A DNA stretch of 6,627 nucleotides from JBGPYM01 sp041493205 (GTDB lineage Bacteria > Bacteroidota > Ignavibacteria > UBA10030 > UBA6906): contig JBGPYM010000181.1 in NCBI GenBank assembly GCA_041493205.1, positions 1 through 6,627 of the forward strand, read 5' to 3'. How positions within the stretch are numbered: the stretch's first letter is position 1; every line of letters begins with the position of its first letter. A model generated the notes under the pieces. That model did no database searches. It saw only the letters and a program-made list of their open reading frames with translations, and was not told the origin of the DNA. Position numbers and translations under genes: made by a program. Shown here piece by piece: positions 1-6,487 of the stretch.

Positions 1-1013
1 AGTGCGAATATGTTCTCGAGCGGAGTTTCAGGCGGCACGGCGTGAGATGCGGCAAGTATGTAGCCCCCCCCTCCGGAGGTCATCACCTCGAGAAGCCTGC
101 ACGTGTCACTGTATACCTCTTCTGCCGACCCGCGCGGAAGGAGTTCCTGCGTGTCCACTCCTCCCATGAACGCCAGAGTGCCGCCATACTCCCGTTTCAA
201 CTCGCGCGGATCCATTCCGGGACAGTTGGGTTGTATGGGATTGAGCACGTCCAATCCCATGTCGATGAGATCAGGGATGATCGGCCGGATGGTGCCGCAA
301 GAATGATAGGCGATACGGAGGCCGCGCTTCTTCGCGACTTCAAAAATGGCCGCGAGGTGCGGACGGACCATTGTCCGCCAGAGGTCGGGGTTGATGATCA
401 TGGAGCGCTGACCGCCGACGTCGTCTCCCGTCCAGAGCCAATCGAGGGCGAACCGCTCGCATGCTCCCTCCGCCAGGGAGATCCCAAACCGCCCTGCCTC
501 CCCTAACATGCGCTCCGCAGTCCCGGGATCGGCGGCGAGGTCGAACAACGTGTCCTCCATCCCGCGGACGCGGAAAAGGAGCTCCAGCAGACAGGGGGAG
601 ATGTCGCACCCGACGAAATAGTCCCCGCCAGATCCGGCAACACCTTCCATCGTCTTCAGCAGCGAATCGATCTGCTCATAGGGGTACCGGTACCGCGCCA
701 GCACCCCGGCGTCAGCCCCCTGCAGCGGGGAACGGCGCACCTGGTTGAACGATCCCTGCCTGATCCACTCGATTCCCCAGTCGTCGGTGTGGGTTTCCCC
801 TTCGCGCTCATGAACGATTCCCTCCATCGCGTAATTGTTCCCCACCCAGGTCTGCCGGATATCGTCGCCAAGCGCCTCGGGCACATGCGATGCAGGGACG
901 TCGAGCGCAGAAGCAAGCTGCATCACCGTTGCCGGGTGAAACCACATCCAGACGGGAACTCTGTCCACTGGTTCCCGGCGGAGCGCTGCATGAACGCGGG
1001 ATCGGGAATTCAC
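1..1013 (-). CDS. URO-D/MtaA superfamily protein (uroporphyrinogen decarboxylase-like), 3'-partial
   Basis: One open frame runs leftward from 1013 to the window edge (337 codons, no stop), so the last part of the protein lies outside. The start chosen is GTG at 1013, giving VNSRSRVHAALRREPVDRVP, the usual N-terminus of cytosolic URO-D-like proteins. AAAGG sits 8 nt upstream. TTG at 1019 is the alternative. Visible landmarks are WMWFHP (residues 22-27), GDDVG (about 196-200), a YHSCG motif (H237, C239), GMDP, FMGGVDTQ, and ASHAVPPETPLENIF near the edge (H324). In MtaA-type methylcobamide:thiol methyltransferases an H-x-C pair plus a later residue binds zinc, and the YHSCG motif fits that better than haem-pathway HemE. 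Many such proteins act with corrinoid proteins in methyl transfer, but the substrate cannot be read here and no corrinoid protein is in the window. The superfamily call is firm and the exact reaction is unknown. The gene is divergent from the operon starting at 1210. Confidence 0.9.
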   Translation of the reverse strand, partial: MNSRSRVHAALRREPVDRVPVWMWFHPATVMQLASALDVPASHVPEALGDDIRQTWVGNNYAMEGIVHEREGETHTDDWGIEWIRQGSFNQVRRSPLQGADAGVLARYRYPYEQIDSLLKTMEGVAGSGGDYFVGCDISPCLLELLFRVRGMEDTLFDLAADPGTAERMLGEAGRFGISLAEGACERFALDWLWTGDDVGGQRSMIINPDLWRTMVRPHLAAIFEVAKKRGLRIAYHSCGTIRPIIPDLIDMGLDVLNPIQPNCPGMDPRELKREYGGTLAFMGGVDTQELLPRGSAEEVYSDTCRLLEVMTSGGGGYILAASHAVPPETPLENIFA

Positions 1014-1040
1014 GTGCAATGCCTTTCGCGATTCACAGGA

Positions 1041-1059
1041 CGGAGCGCATTCCGCTCCG
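1041..1059. promoter_or_regulatory. Palindrome CGGAGCG-N5-CGCTCCG in the divergent region
   Basis: This is a perfect 7-bp inverted repeat (1041-1047 and 1053-1059) with a 5-nt centre, ATTCC-like in neither arm. It lies just downstream of the proposed minus-strand -10 and 28 nt or more before the GTG start at 1013. It could be an operator at the transcription start or a hairpin at the 5' end of the mRNA. No U-run follows, so it is not a convincing terminator. Confidence 0.45.
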
Positions 1060-1083
1060 GGGGGAAAATACGTCCGGGGGGAA
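1056..1083. repeat. Two direct copies of TCCGGGGGGAA, 17 bp apart
   Basis: Exact 11-bp copies lie at 1056-1066 and 1073-1083. A shorter variant, CCGGGGGAAAA, lies at 1158-1168 in the leader of the plus-strand operon. The two exact copies flank and partly overlap the proposed minus-strand -10 hexamer (1070-1065). The first copy also shares bases with the palindrome at 1041-1059. Such an arrangement would suit a regulator binding one face of the helix. The G-runs could also arise by chance in GC-rich DNA, so a regulatory role is inference. Confidence 0.4.
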
Positions 1084-1093
1084 CGAGAAGCAA
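1065..1093 (-). promoter_or_regulatory. Putative sigma70-type promoter for the URO-D-family gene
   Basis: Reading the minus strand, TTGCTT (1093-1088) is followed by exactly 17 nt and TATTTT (1070-1065). The spacing is ideal; the hexamers match the consensus at 3/6 and 4/6. Transcription would begin near 1058, inside the palindrome at 1041-1059 and about 45 nt before the GTG start. This is a pattern match by eye. If the host is a Bacteroidota with a divergent sigma factor, the consensus may not apply. Confidence 0.35.
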
Positions 1094-1109
1094 GAATCGC
1101 ATTCGCCAT

Positions 1110-1138
1110 TTGCAGCTTTCGGAAGAATTTTCGATACT
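1110..1138 (+). promoter_or_regulatory. Putative sigma70-type promoter for the 1210-3425 operon
   Basis: TTGCAG (1110-1115), a 17-nt spacer and GATACT (1133-1138) match the sigma70 hexamers at 4/6 and 4/6 with ideal spacing. Transcription would start near 1145, leaving a leader of about 65 nt before the ATG at 1210. The -35 lies in a locally AT-richer patch of this GC-rich region. This is visual evidence only. Confidence 0.4.
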
Positions 1139-1195
1139 TCCTCGGGTCAGTTCCGTGCCGGGGGAAAACATTCATCCGTCGTTGGTACCGCAATC

Positions 1196-1201
1196 AGGAG
1201 G
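1196..1201 (+). promoter_or_regulatory. Strong Shine-Dalgarno AGGAGG for the exported-protein gene
   Basis: A full AGGAGG sits 8 nt before the ATG at 1210. It is the best ribosome binding site in the window and fixes the start of this gene, implying high translation of the first operon gene compared with its neighbours, which have weaker sites. Confidence 0.8.
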
Positions 1202-1209
1202 GAGTTCGT

Positions 1210-1980
1210 ATGCGACATGGAAAGCTTGTGATGGCATTCGTGGCGGTGACGCTCGTTGCACCAACCGGGGCGCGCGCGCAGGACGAAAATTCCCTCGCAC
1301 GCGACGAAGTCGCGCAGTTCAAGAAAAAACTGGTCAATGTGCTTGAGGCCCTCGGGCAGGCCCCGGCAGGCTACTCCATGGAGCATGAGTCGTTCAATCT
1401 TCCGACGGAAGCATACAAGGACCAATCCTCGGGGAAGTACTATCCACTGAGCGCAAGCGCCGAGAGGAATTACGGAACGCAAAAGAAGGCCCAGGCGACG
1501 AGCGAAGAGCTCCAGAAGGAATACCAGAAGAAATTGCTCGAAGCCCAGGCGAAGGGGGACTACCAGGAGATGGGGAAGCTCTCACAGGAGATGCAGAAGA
1601 AAATTAGTGAAGCCCAGCTGAAGGCTGTGGAGGGGAACAAGGAGCCTGTGAACGTGACGGTAAACTTCAATGCGAATCCCAATGCTGTCATTGATCCGGA
1701 CGCTGTCCTGTTCGAACGGCCGGGCGTCATTGCGCTGAAATCTGTGAATGAGGGGAGCCCCGGGAAGATCCGCGTGGCGATCTACTGCGATCCCGTCTCC
1801 TTGAAGGAGACCAAGCAGCTCTCCCGTGTGAACATGAAACAACCCGAAGGCGGGGTCGCCAAAAGGTCGGTGGTCCTGAGCGCGACGATTGAATTTTCCG
1901 GGCCTGCGACGGAAGTCGAGCCTTGGGCGAAGAAAGTCGACACAAAATTGGTCCTCGCCCAGATCGACGCAGCGCGGTAA
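1210..1980 (+). CDS. Exported coiled-coil protein of unknown function
   Basis: This is a 256-residue protein I cannot assign to a family. Residues 1-23 form a classic Sec signal peptide: basic MRHGK, a hydrophobic core (LVMAFVAVTLVA) and an ARA cleavage site before Q24, so the mature protein is probably periplasmic. There is no lipobox cysteine and no later membrane segment. Residues about 30-50 look helical. Residues about 90-142 are rich in Lys, Gln and Glu with heptad-like spacing (EELQKEYQKKLLEAQAKG and following), consistent with a coiled coil. From about 144 the character changes to beta-like stretches (VNVTVNFNA, KIRVAIYC, RSVVLSATIEFSG). There is a single cysteine, C193. It is the first gene of the operon, with its own AGGAGG site, and its stop is 6 nt before the GNAT-like gene. 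The start and export are well supported; the role is unknown. A chaperone-like or envelope-binding role is only a guess. Confidence 0.85.
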   Translation: MRHGKLVMAFVAVTLVAPTGARAQDENSLARDEVAQFKKKLVNVLEALGQAPAGYSMEHESFNLPTEAYKDQSSGKYYPLSASAERNYGTQKKAQATSEELQKEYQKKLLEAQAKGDYQEMGKLSQEMQKKISEAQLKAVEGNKEPVNVTVNFNANPNAVIDPDAVLFERPGVIALKSVNEGSPGKIRVAIYCDPVSLKETKQLSRVNMKQPEGGVAKRSVVLSATIEFSGPATEVEPWAKKVDTKLVLAQIDAAR

Positions 1981-1986
1981 GAAGAT

Positions 1987-2463
1987 ATGGCCGGCGACCG
2001 GCTGCAACGGATGATCGAATGCGCCGAGACATTTTTCGAAACCAAGAATGACCCGGCGCAGCTCTCGATAACGCCCGAAGTGATGGAACGGCTCCGGCGG
2101 CTTCATCCCTGCTCCATGACCGAGGTGGCGGACGACCAGGGGCCGTTCGTCTGGATCATCGTCATCCCCACGAGCCAACAAACCATGGAGGACTTCCTCG
2201 CCGGAAGTATCGGCGAGCGTGAGCTCCTGGAACGAACGCCGCCGGACGTCCCCTGCGAGGCACTCTACCTCTGTTCAGCCCTCGTGCTGCCGGAGTTCCG
2301 GGGGCGGGGGCTCGCAACAAAAGCTGTGTGCGATGCGATCGCTCAGATCCGCAGGACGCACCCGATCCGCACCCTCTATTACTGGGGATTCAGCCCTGAG
2401 GGGGAACGGCTGGCTGCAACGGTGGCCCGTGCAACCGGTCTCCCGCTGCGCCAGCGGCGGTAA
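1987..2463 (+). CDS. GNAT-like acyltransferase
   Basis: This 158-residue cytosolic protein has no signal peptide or membrane segment. Residues about 94-118 match GNAT motif A, the acetyl-CoA pyrophosphate-binding strand-loop-helix: a beta strand LYLCSALVLPEF, then RGRGLA (R105, G108, A110, the R/Q-x-x-G-x-G/A pattern), then an Ala-rich helix. The following TLYYWGFS and RLAATVARATG would be the later strand and helix. The first half (a helical start, then FVWIIVIPTS) is not recognisable in detail, so the acyl acceptor cannot be predicted. The ATG at 1987 lies 6 nt after the previous stop with only a weak GAAG in between, suggesting translation coupled to the upstream gene. It is followed after 34 nt by the TSUP gene. 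The GNAT fold is likely; acetylation of a small molecule or of a protein is equally possible. Confidence 0.75.
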   Translation: MAGDRLQRMIECAETFFETKNDPAQLSITPEVMERLRRLHPCSMTEVADDQGPFVWIIVIPTSQQTMEDFLAGSIGERELLERTPPDVPCEALYLCSALVLPEFRGRGLATKAVCDAIAQIRRTHPIRTLYYWGFSPEGERLAATVARATGLPLRQRR

Positions 2464-2497
2464 CAAAGTCTACCACGCGTAGGAGAAAGGGGAACTC

Positions 2498-2860
2498 ATG
2501 ACAGACGCCGCACTCCTTGTCGCCCTCGGCATCGTCGCAGGTATCCTGAGCGGACTCATCGGCATTGGCGGGGGAGTCATCATCGTCCCGGCGCTCGTGT
2601 TCCTGTTCGGGATGACACAGCATCAGGCGCAAGGGACGACGCTGGCGCTCCTTGTGCCGCCCATCGGATTCCTCGCCGCATGGACTTACTATAAACACGG
2701 CTACGTCGATCTGCGGGCCGCCGGGCTGATCTGTGCCGGATTTATCCTGGGAAGCCTGTTGGGTGCGCGTGTCGCGACGGGTTTCTCCGACGATGTCCTC
2801 CAGAAGGTGTTTGGCGTTGCACTCATCGGGATCGGCGTGAAGATGCTCTTCGTGAAGTAA
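2498..2860 (+). CDS. Half-size TSUP (TauE/SafE) family membrane protein
   Basis: This is a 120-residue, strongly hydrophobic protein. The N-terminal GILSGLIGIGGGVIIVPALV (about 15-34) is the signature Gly-rich re-entrant or first transmembrane region of the TSUP family, which exports or imports sulfite, sulfoacetate and other small organic anions. Further membrane segments are at about 46-66, 73-92 and 101-118. QAQGTTLALLVPP (about 43-55) matches the conserved second block. Typical TSUP proteins have about 250 residues made of two such halves. This one contains a single half and ends cleanly with LFVK and a stop. The 34-nt gap to the next gene cannot hide a second half, so it is a genuine short form and would presumably work as a homodimer. 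GGAG and AGGGGA lie 12 and 4 nt upstream of the ATG. The transported substrate is unknown. Confidence 0.88.
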   Translation: MTDAALLVALGIVAGILSGLIGIGGGVIIVPALVFLFGMTQHQAQGTTLALLVPPIGFLAAWTYYKHGYVDLRAAGLICAGFILGSLLGARVATGFSDDVLQKVFGVALIGIGVKMLFVK

Positions 2861-2894
2861 ACTGGCTGCCTCCTCCCCGCCGGGCCGAAAAACA

Positions 2895-3425
2895 ATGGAC
2901 CTTGAACAACGCCTGCTCCGGGAGCACTCCCGCCGGAATGCGGAACAGATCGCATCGTGGGTCGGCGGTGACACCCGCCGCTTTCACGGCCTGATGCGGA
3001 TCTTCCTCCGGGGTGGTCCCCTCCTCGCGCAACGCTCCGCCTGGGTGGTCAGCATCTGTGCCGAGAGCCACCCCGCTCTGATCCCCCCGTATCTCCGCCG
3101 CATGATCGCCCGTATGCTCGAGCCCGGCATGCATGATGCAGTGCGGCGCGCAGTGGTCCGGATCCTTCAGACGGTCGAAATACCCCCTCCCCTCCTCGGC
3201 AGAGTGGCATCGGTCTGCTTCGACCAGCTTTCATCCGCAGGCGCGGGCGTCGCCGTAAAAGTCTTTGCCATGACGGTTCTCGGCCGCATTGCGGAAGGAC
3301 GCCCTGACCTGGCGAGGGAACTTCGGATTGTCATCGAGCAACAACTTCCGTTCGCAAGCGCGGGATTCGCCGCCCGGGCACGAATGATCCTTAAGACACC
3401 CTTTACGAAAATTTCTCCACGATGA
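2895..3425 (+). CDS. HEAT/ARM-like helical repeat protein
   Basis: This 176-residue protein is predicted to be almost all helix. It has repeated helix-pair units at about 43-75 (AQRSAWVVSICAESHPALI), 79-113 (DAVRRAVVRILQ to VCFDQL), 118-150 (VAVKVFAMTVLGRIA to IVIEQQL) and a final helix at about 155-167 (GFAARARMIL). The opening MDLEQRLLREHSRRNAEQI and the phrases HDAVRRxVVRILQ, VKVFAMTVL and IEQQLPFASAGFxARAR recall a small protein family common in Bacteroidota with no known function. HEAT-type proteins usually bind other proteins. There is no signal peptide. The start is fixed by the family-like N-terminus, although no Shine-Dalgarno is evident. It is the last gene of the operon, 34 nt after the TSUP gene. 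Its final 23 nt overlap the 3' end of the opposite-strand aldo/keto reductase, so the last residues (TKISPR) are read from shared DNA. Confidence 0.85.
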   Translation: MDLEQRLLREHSRRNAEQIASWVGGDTRRFHGLMRIFLRGGPLLAQRSAWVVSICAESHPALIPPYLRRMIARMLEPGMHDAVRRAVVRILQTVEIPPPLLGRVASVCFDQLSSAGAGVAVKVFAMTVLGRIAEGRPDLARELRIVIEQQLPFASAGFAARARMILKTPFTKISPR

Positions 3426-4311
3426 GCGTTGCCTCGTCCAGGAGTCCGGTCTTCGCCTCCTGAGCGAGTGCGGTAAGGGCGAACTCGATATTCCCGGCCG
3501 TCTTCGAACCGACGAGGACGGAGCTGATGCCGGAGTGCCGGGCAAGGAAATGGAGTGCGAGCGTGGTGAGTTTCTCTGCATTGCCGCCGCAGAGAGCAAG
3601 AAGTTCGTTGACGGCAGGAGGTCTCTCTTCGGTCCGGACACGCAGCACCCGGGACGTCAGCCATCCCCCCCCGAGTCCGGAACGGATCAGGACACCGATC
3701 CCCTTGTCACGGGCCTTCGCAATACGGTCCCCCTCCTCCTGCCGGAGGAGCGAGTACCGTACCTGCACGACGTCGAAATCACCGCTGTCGATGCAGCGGT
3801 CGAGGAGCGGCCCGTCAATGCTTGCCCCCAGGAATCGAACCTCGCCCCGCCCCCGGGCCTCTTTCATTGCGCGGACACATCCGCCGTCGTCAAGCACCTT
3901 TTCGGGGTCGGGGCCGAAATGAATCTGCAGCACGTCAATCACGTCGGTTTTGAGGAGCCGGAGGCTGTTTGCGATGGATGCAGCCACTGCGTCATGGGAA
4001 AAGTCGTAATACGTCGATGGCTCCCTGTTATGCTCTCCGCATTTCGTCGCGAGGATATACTCTCCGCGGCGCCCGCCCGCGTACATCCCGATCCGTTCCT
4101 CACTGCGGTGATACGCACTGGCCGTGTCAATAATGTTGATTCCCAGGTCCAGTACGCGTTCTAACGTTCTCCCAGCGTCTTCTTCGCCCGGCCGCTTCCT
4201 GCCGTCGTCCGCGCCGATTCCCCAGTCGCGGCCGATTTCCAGCGCGCCGAAGCCGATGAGTGTCGTGTGAAGGCCGGTCCGGCCTAATGGTCGTTCTGGT
4301 ACCGCGGACAT
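3403..4311 (-). CDS. Aldo/keto reductase
   Basis: This 302-residue cytosolic NAD(P)H-dependent oxidoreductase has the TIM-barrel fold of the aldo/keto reductase superfamily. The complete catalytic tetrad is visible: D62 and Y67 in NIIDTASAY, K90 in LATKCG and H131 in DVLQIHFG. The N-terminal RPLGRTGLHTTLIGFGALEIG is the usual first strand, and the C-terminal SSVLVGSKTAGNIEFAL holds the nucleotide-binding GS...N elements. The length is normal and there is no C-terminal ferredoxin-like cysteine cluster, so it is not the 4Fe-4S-containing subtype. GGAG lies 5 nt before the ATG. The sensor gene ends 70 nt upstream in the same direction, so co-transcription is possible. The 3' end overlaps the convergent HEAT-like gene by 23 bp. 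The substrate is not predictable. Codons 9-13 contain a 6-bp inverted repeat with a 3-nt loop (4271-4285) that could form a hairpin near the start. Confidence 0.95.
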   Translation of the reverse strand: MSAVPERPLGRTGLHTTLIGFGALEIGRDWGIGADDGRKRPGEEDAGRTLERVLDLGINIIDTASAYHRSEERIGMYAGGRRGEYILATKCGEHNREPSTYYDFSHDAVAASIANSLRLLKTDVIDVLQIHFGPDPEKVLDDGGCVRAMKEARGRGEVRFLGASIDGPLLDRCIDSGDFDVVQVRYSLLRQEEGDRIAKARDKGIGVLIRSGLGGGWLTSRVLRVRTEERPPAVNELLALCGGNAEKLTTLALHFLARHSGISSVLVGSKTAGNIEFALTALAQEAKTGLLDEATLIVEKFS

Positions 4312-4381
4312 GGTTGCTCCGGATCGTTGGGGGAGGGGAAACAGATCAGTGGAATATAGCGGTCGGGGAGGGCGTATGCAA

Positions 4382-6475
4382 TCAGACGGCGCCCACGCCG
4401 TCGTGATGATGTTCTCCGTTCTTGCGCCTGAGAGTGCTCGCGGCCTCCGCGTTCATCGTTTCAAGGCAGTCGGGGCAGATGCCGTGCGTGAAGGTGGCGC
4501 CTGAATGTGCGGCGATGTAAGTTTCCAGCTGATGGTAGTACCCCTTGTCATCGCGCACCTTTTTGCACCACGCGCAGACAGGAAGGAGCCCGCTCAGTGT
4601 CTTCACCTCTGCAATGGCCTTCTGCAACTGCTCGATCAGCTCTTCCCGTTCCTTCTCCGACTTCTTGCGCTGGGTAATGTCGCGGTAGATGCCGTAGACC
4701 ATCCGCTGATCCCCGCCAAGGTCGACAGGCGTGGCGATGATGGACAGGTCGATGACGCTGCCGTCCTTTCTCAACCGGTGTGTCTCAAGGGAAATTCCCA
4801 CCCCGTTCATCACCGCTTCCAGTGAATCATGGACCTCTGCGACGTACTCCACAGGGACGTTGAGCGTGGTGACGTTTCTTCCGAGAACCTCTTCCCGGGT
4901 AAAACCAAAGATGTGCTCGTATGCCTTGTTGACATTCCGGATACATCCCGATTCGTCAATCAGGGCAACTCCCTCGGGCATTGCGTTGAACAGGCGTTCG
5001 AAATATGTTTTCTGGATCCTGAGCTCCTCCTCGATTCGCTGGTGCTCGGTGATATCATGGATCATCACCAGGCGTGCCTGGTGTCCCTCCCAGGGGATGG
5101 CGTGCGACCTGACATCGACGGTCATAATGGTCCCGTCCTTCTTCCGGTGCCGCCAGATGCCCGAGTGGCGGACATCCTCCTTCGTGGTCGCAAGATGCAT
5201 CAGCAGGTCGGGAATGTCTTCTTCAGGCCGGATGTCCTTGATCGTCATGGACAGGAATTCTTCCCTGCTGTATCCGTAATGGCTGAGCGTCACATCGCTG
5301 ACGGCCAGGATCGCGAGGGTATCGTCGTTATAGACGAGAGCGGGAATCGGACTCGTTTCGAACATGAGCCGGTAGCGCCGCTCGGAACCGCGCATTCCCT
5401 CTTCAAGCCTTCGCTCTTCGGTGATGTCCTGATAGGTGCTCAGGAACATCCGGTTGGGGATTCCGCCGATCACCTGGGAGGAAATCCGCAACAGTCTCCT
5501 TGCGCCGTTCTTTGTCGTGATCGTCGTTTCGGTCGAGTGCGGCTCCTTGTGCTCCATCAGGGTCTTCAGGCCGTCAAGCGCCCGTTGCCGGTCCGCAGGG
5601 TCCGGATAAATGAGCCGTGAGAAATCGCCGCTCCGGTTGGCTTCCTCCCGGGTGTAGCCGGTCAGTTCCTGCATCCGGGGGTTGAAGATTTCAAAGCGCC
5701 CCTCGGAATTGCTGAATGTTACACCCTCACGGATGGAGTTCACCACGGTTTGCAGCCTCTGCTCGCTGCGCGTGGCGATGGCGGCCAGGCGGTTGCGATC
5801 CCGCAACTGCCGTTTCATCACGATGAAGATAACGATGAGGAGAACAAGAAAGAACGCTCGTGTCCCGATGATGCCGCCGATCGAATCCCGCAGGTGTGCC
5901 TGTGCCTCGGCGTTCCGCTCAACCTCCGCCCGGTTCTCCTCGTCGATCATCTGCTGGACGACGTTATTAACCGCTTCCAGCGCGCGCGTGGCCTCGCCGA
6001 CCTGGACCATAGTACGCGCCGAATCGGATCGATGGCGGTCGACAAGGTCCACCTGGCGTTTCATGCTGCTGATGAGCGTGACGCTGAACGACTGGATCAT
6101 GTCGACACGGCGCGCGGTTTCCTTGTCGGCAGGCACCTCTGCAGTCACGGCGCGAAGGGCGATCGCAGTTTCCCCCAATCCAGTGCGGTAGGGCCCCAGG
6201 AAAGAGGTATCACCGGTTATCACGTACCCCCGGACGCCCCGCTGGACGTCCTTGAGCGCCGAGACGAGGTCGTACAGCGCCTTCTCCGTGGTACTCGCCT
6301 CGCTGGCCTTTGCCGTGTCGTCCAGGGAACTGTAGACGCTCTCTACGACGGTGATGCCCGACACCAGGAAAAAAATGATGACGGCGATGAAACCCGCCGT
6401 TATCCACTTTCCCGACCTGTTTTTCGTGTCGCCCGTCGTGACCATAGGTGCTCTGAGCCTCACGTCTGCTCTCAT
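4382..6475 (-). CDS. CHASE3-like/triple-PAS membrane sensor with C-terminal four-cysteine module
   Basis: This is a 697-residue inner-membrane sensor. The order is: short cytosolic N-terminus; TM1 at about 24-44; extracytoplasmic helical domain at about 50-198 with the CHASE3 signature VQRGVRGYVITGDTSFLGPY; TM2 at about 203-220. PAS domains follow at about 235-353, 361-476 and 483-602, each ending in a DIT(E/Q) motif (349, 474, 599) and joined by charged linkers. Residues 604-627 form a coiled coil. Then comes a conserved module at about 628-672: LSGLLPVCAWCKKVRDDKGY, HGICPDC. Its C634, C637, C667 and C670 are placed to bind a metal, probably zinc. There is no HisKA, HATPase, GGDEF, EAL or methyl-acceptor domain, so the output is unknown and it may signal through a partner. 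Start: ATG at 6475 lacks a clear ribosome site, and ATG at 6445 (residue 11) is an alternative that keeps all domains. The aldo/keto reductase lies 70 nt downstream. Confidence 0.93.
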   Translation of the reverse strand: MRADVRLRAPMVTTGDTKNRSGKWITAGFIAVIIFFLVSGITVVESVYSSLDDTAKASEASTTEKALYDLVSALKDVQRGVRGYVITGDTSFLGPYRTGLGETAIALRAVTAEVPADKETARRVDMIQSFSVTLISSMKRQVDLVDRHRSDSARTMVQVGEATRALEAVNNVVQQMIDEENRAEVERNAEAQAHLRDSIGGIIGTRAFFLVLLIVIFIVMKRQLRDRNRLAAIATRSEQRLQTVVNSIREGVTFSNSEGRFEIFNPRMQELTGYTREEANRSGDFSRLIYPDPADRQRALDGLKTLMEHKEPHSTETTITTKNGARRLLRISSQVIGGIPNRMFLSTYQDITEERRLEEGMRGSERRYRLMFETSPIPALVYNDDTLAILAVSDVTLSHYGYSREEFLSMTIKDIRPEEDIPDLLMHLATTKEDVRHSGIWRHRKKDGTIMTVDVRSHAIPWEGHQARLVMIHDITEHQRIEEELRIQKTYFERLFNAMPEGVALIDESGCIRNVNKAYEHIFGFTREEVLGRNVTTLNVPVEYVAEVHDSLEAVMNGVGISLETHRLRKDGSVIDLSIIATPVDLGGDQRMVYGIYRDITQRKKSEKEREELIEQLQKAIAEVKTLSGLLPVCAWCKKVRDDKGYYHQLETYIAAHSGATFTHGICPDCLETMNAEAASTLRRKNGEHHHDGVGAV

Positions 6476-6487
6476 TCACTGCGCAAA

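Noticed and set aside
42..506. 154-codon plus-strand open frame at the left edge
   Set aside because: The minus strand here encodes a clear URO-D-family protein with conserved motifs throughout; this frame is antisense to it.
1582..2181. 199-codon minus-strand open frame across the 1210 and 1987 genes
   Set aside because: It spans two well-supported plus-strand genes and their junction, and shows no domain.
3535..4164. 209-codon plus-strand open frame opposite the aldo/keto reductase
   Set aside because: It is fully antisense to a gene with a complete catalytic tetrad, has no recognisable domain, and its composition is what GC-rich codon bias produces on the opposite strand.
4312..4381. Terminator between the sensor and reductase genes
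   Set aside because: No stable hairpin followed by a T-run exists on the minus strand in these 70 bp, so read-through is the simpler reading.
4829..5620. 263-codon plus-strand open frame opposite the PAS domains
   Set aside because: It is a shadow of the three-PAS region; the minus-strand reading gives canonical PAS motifs, whereas this frame resembles nothing.
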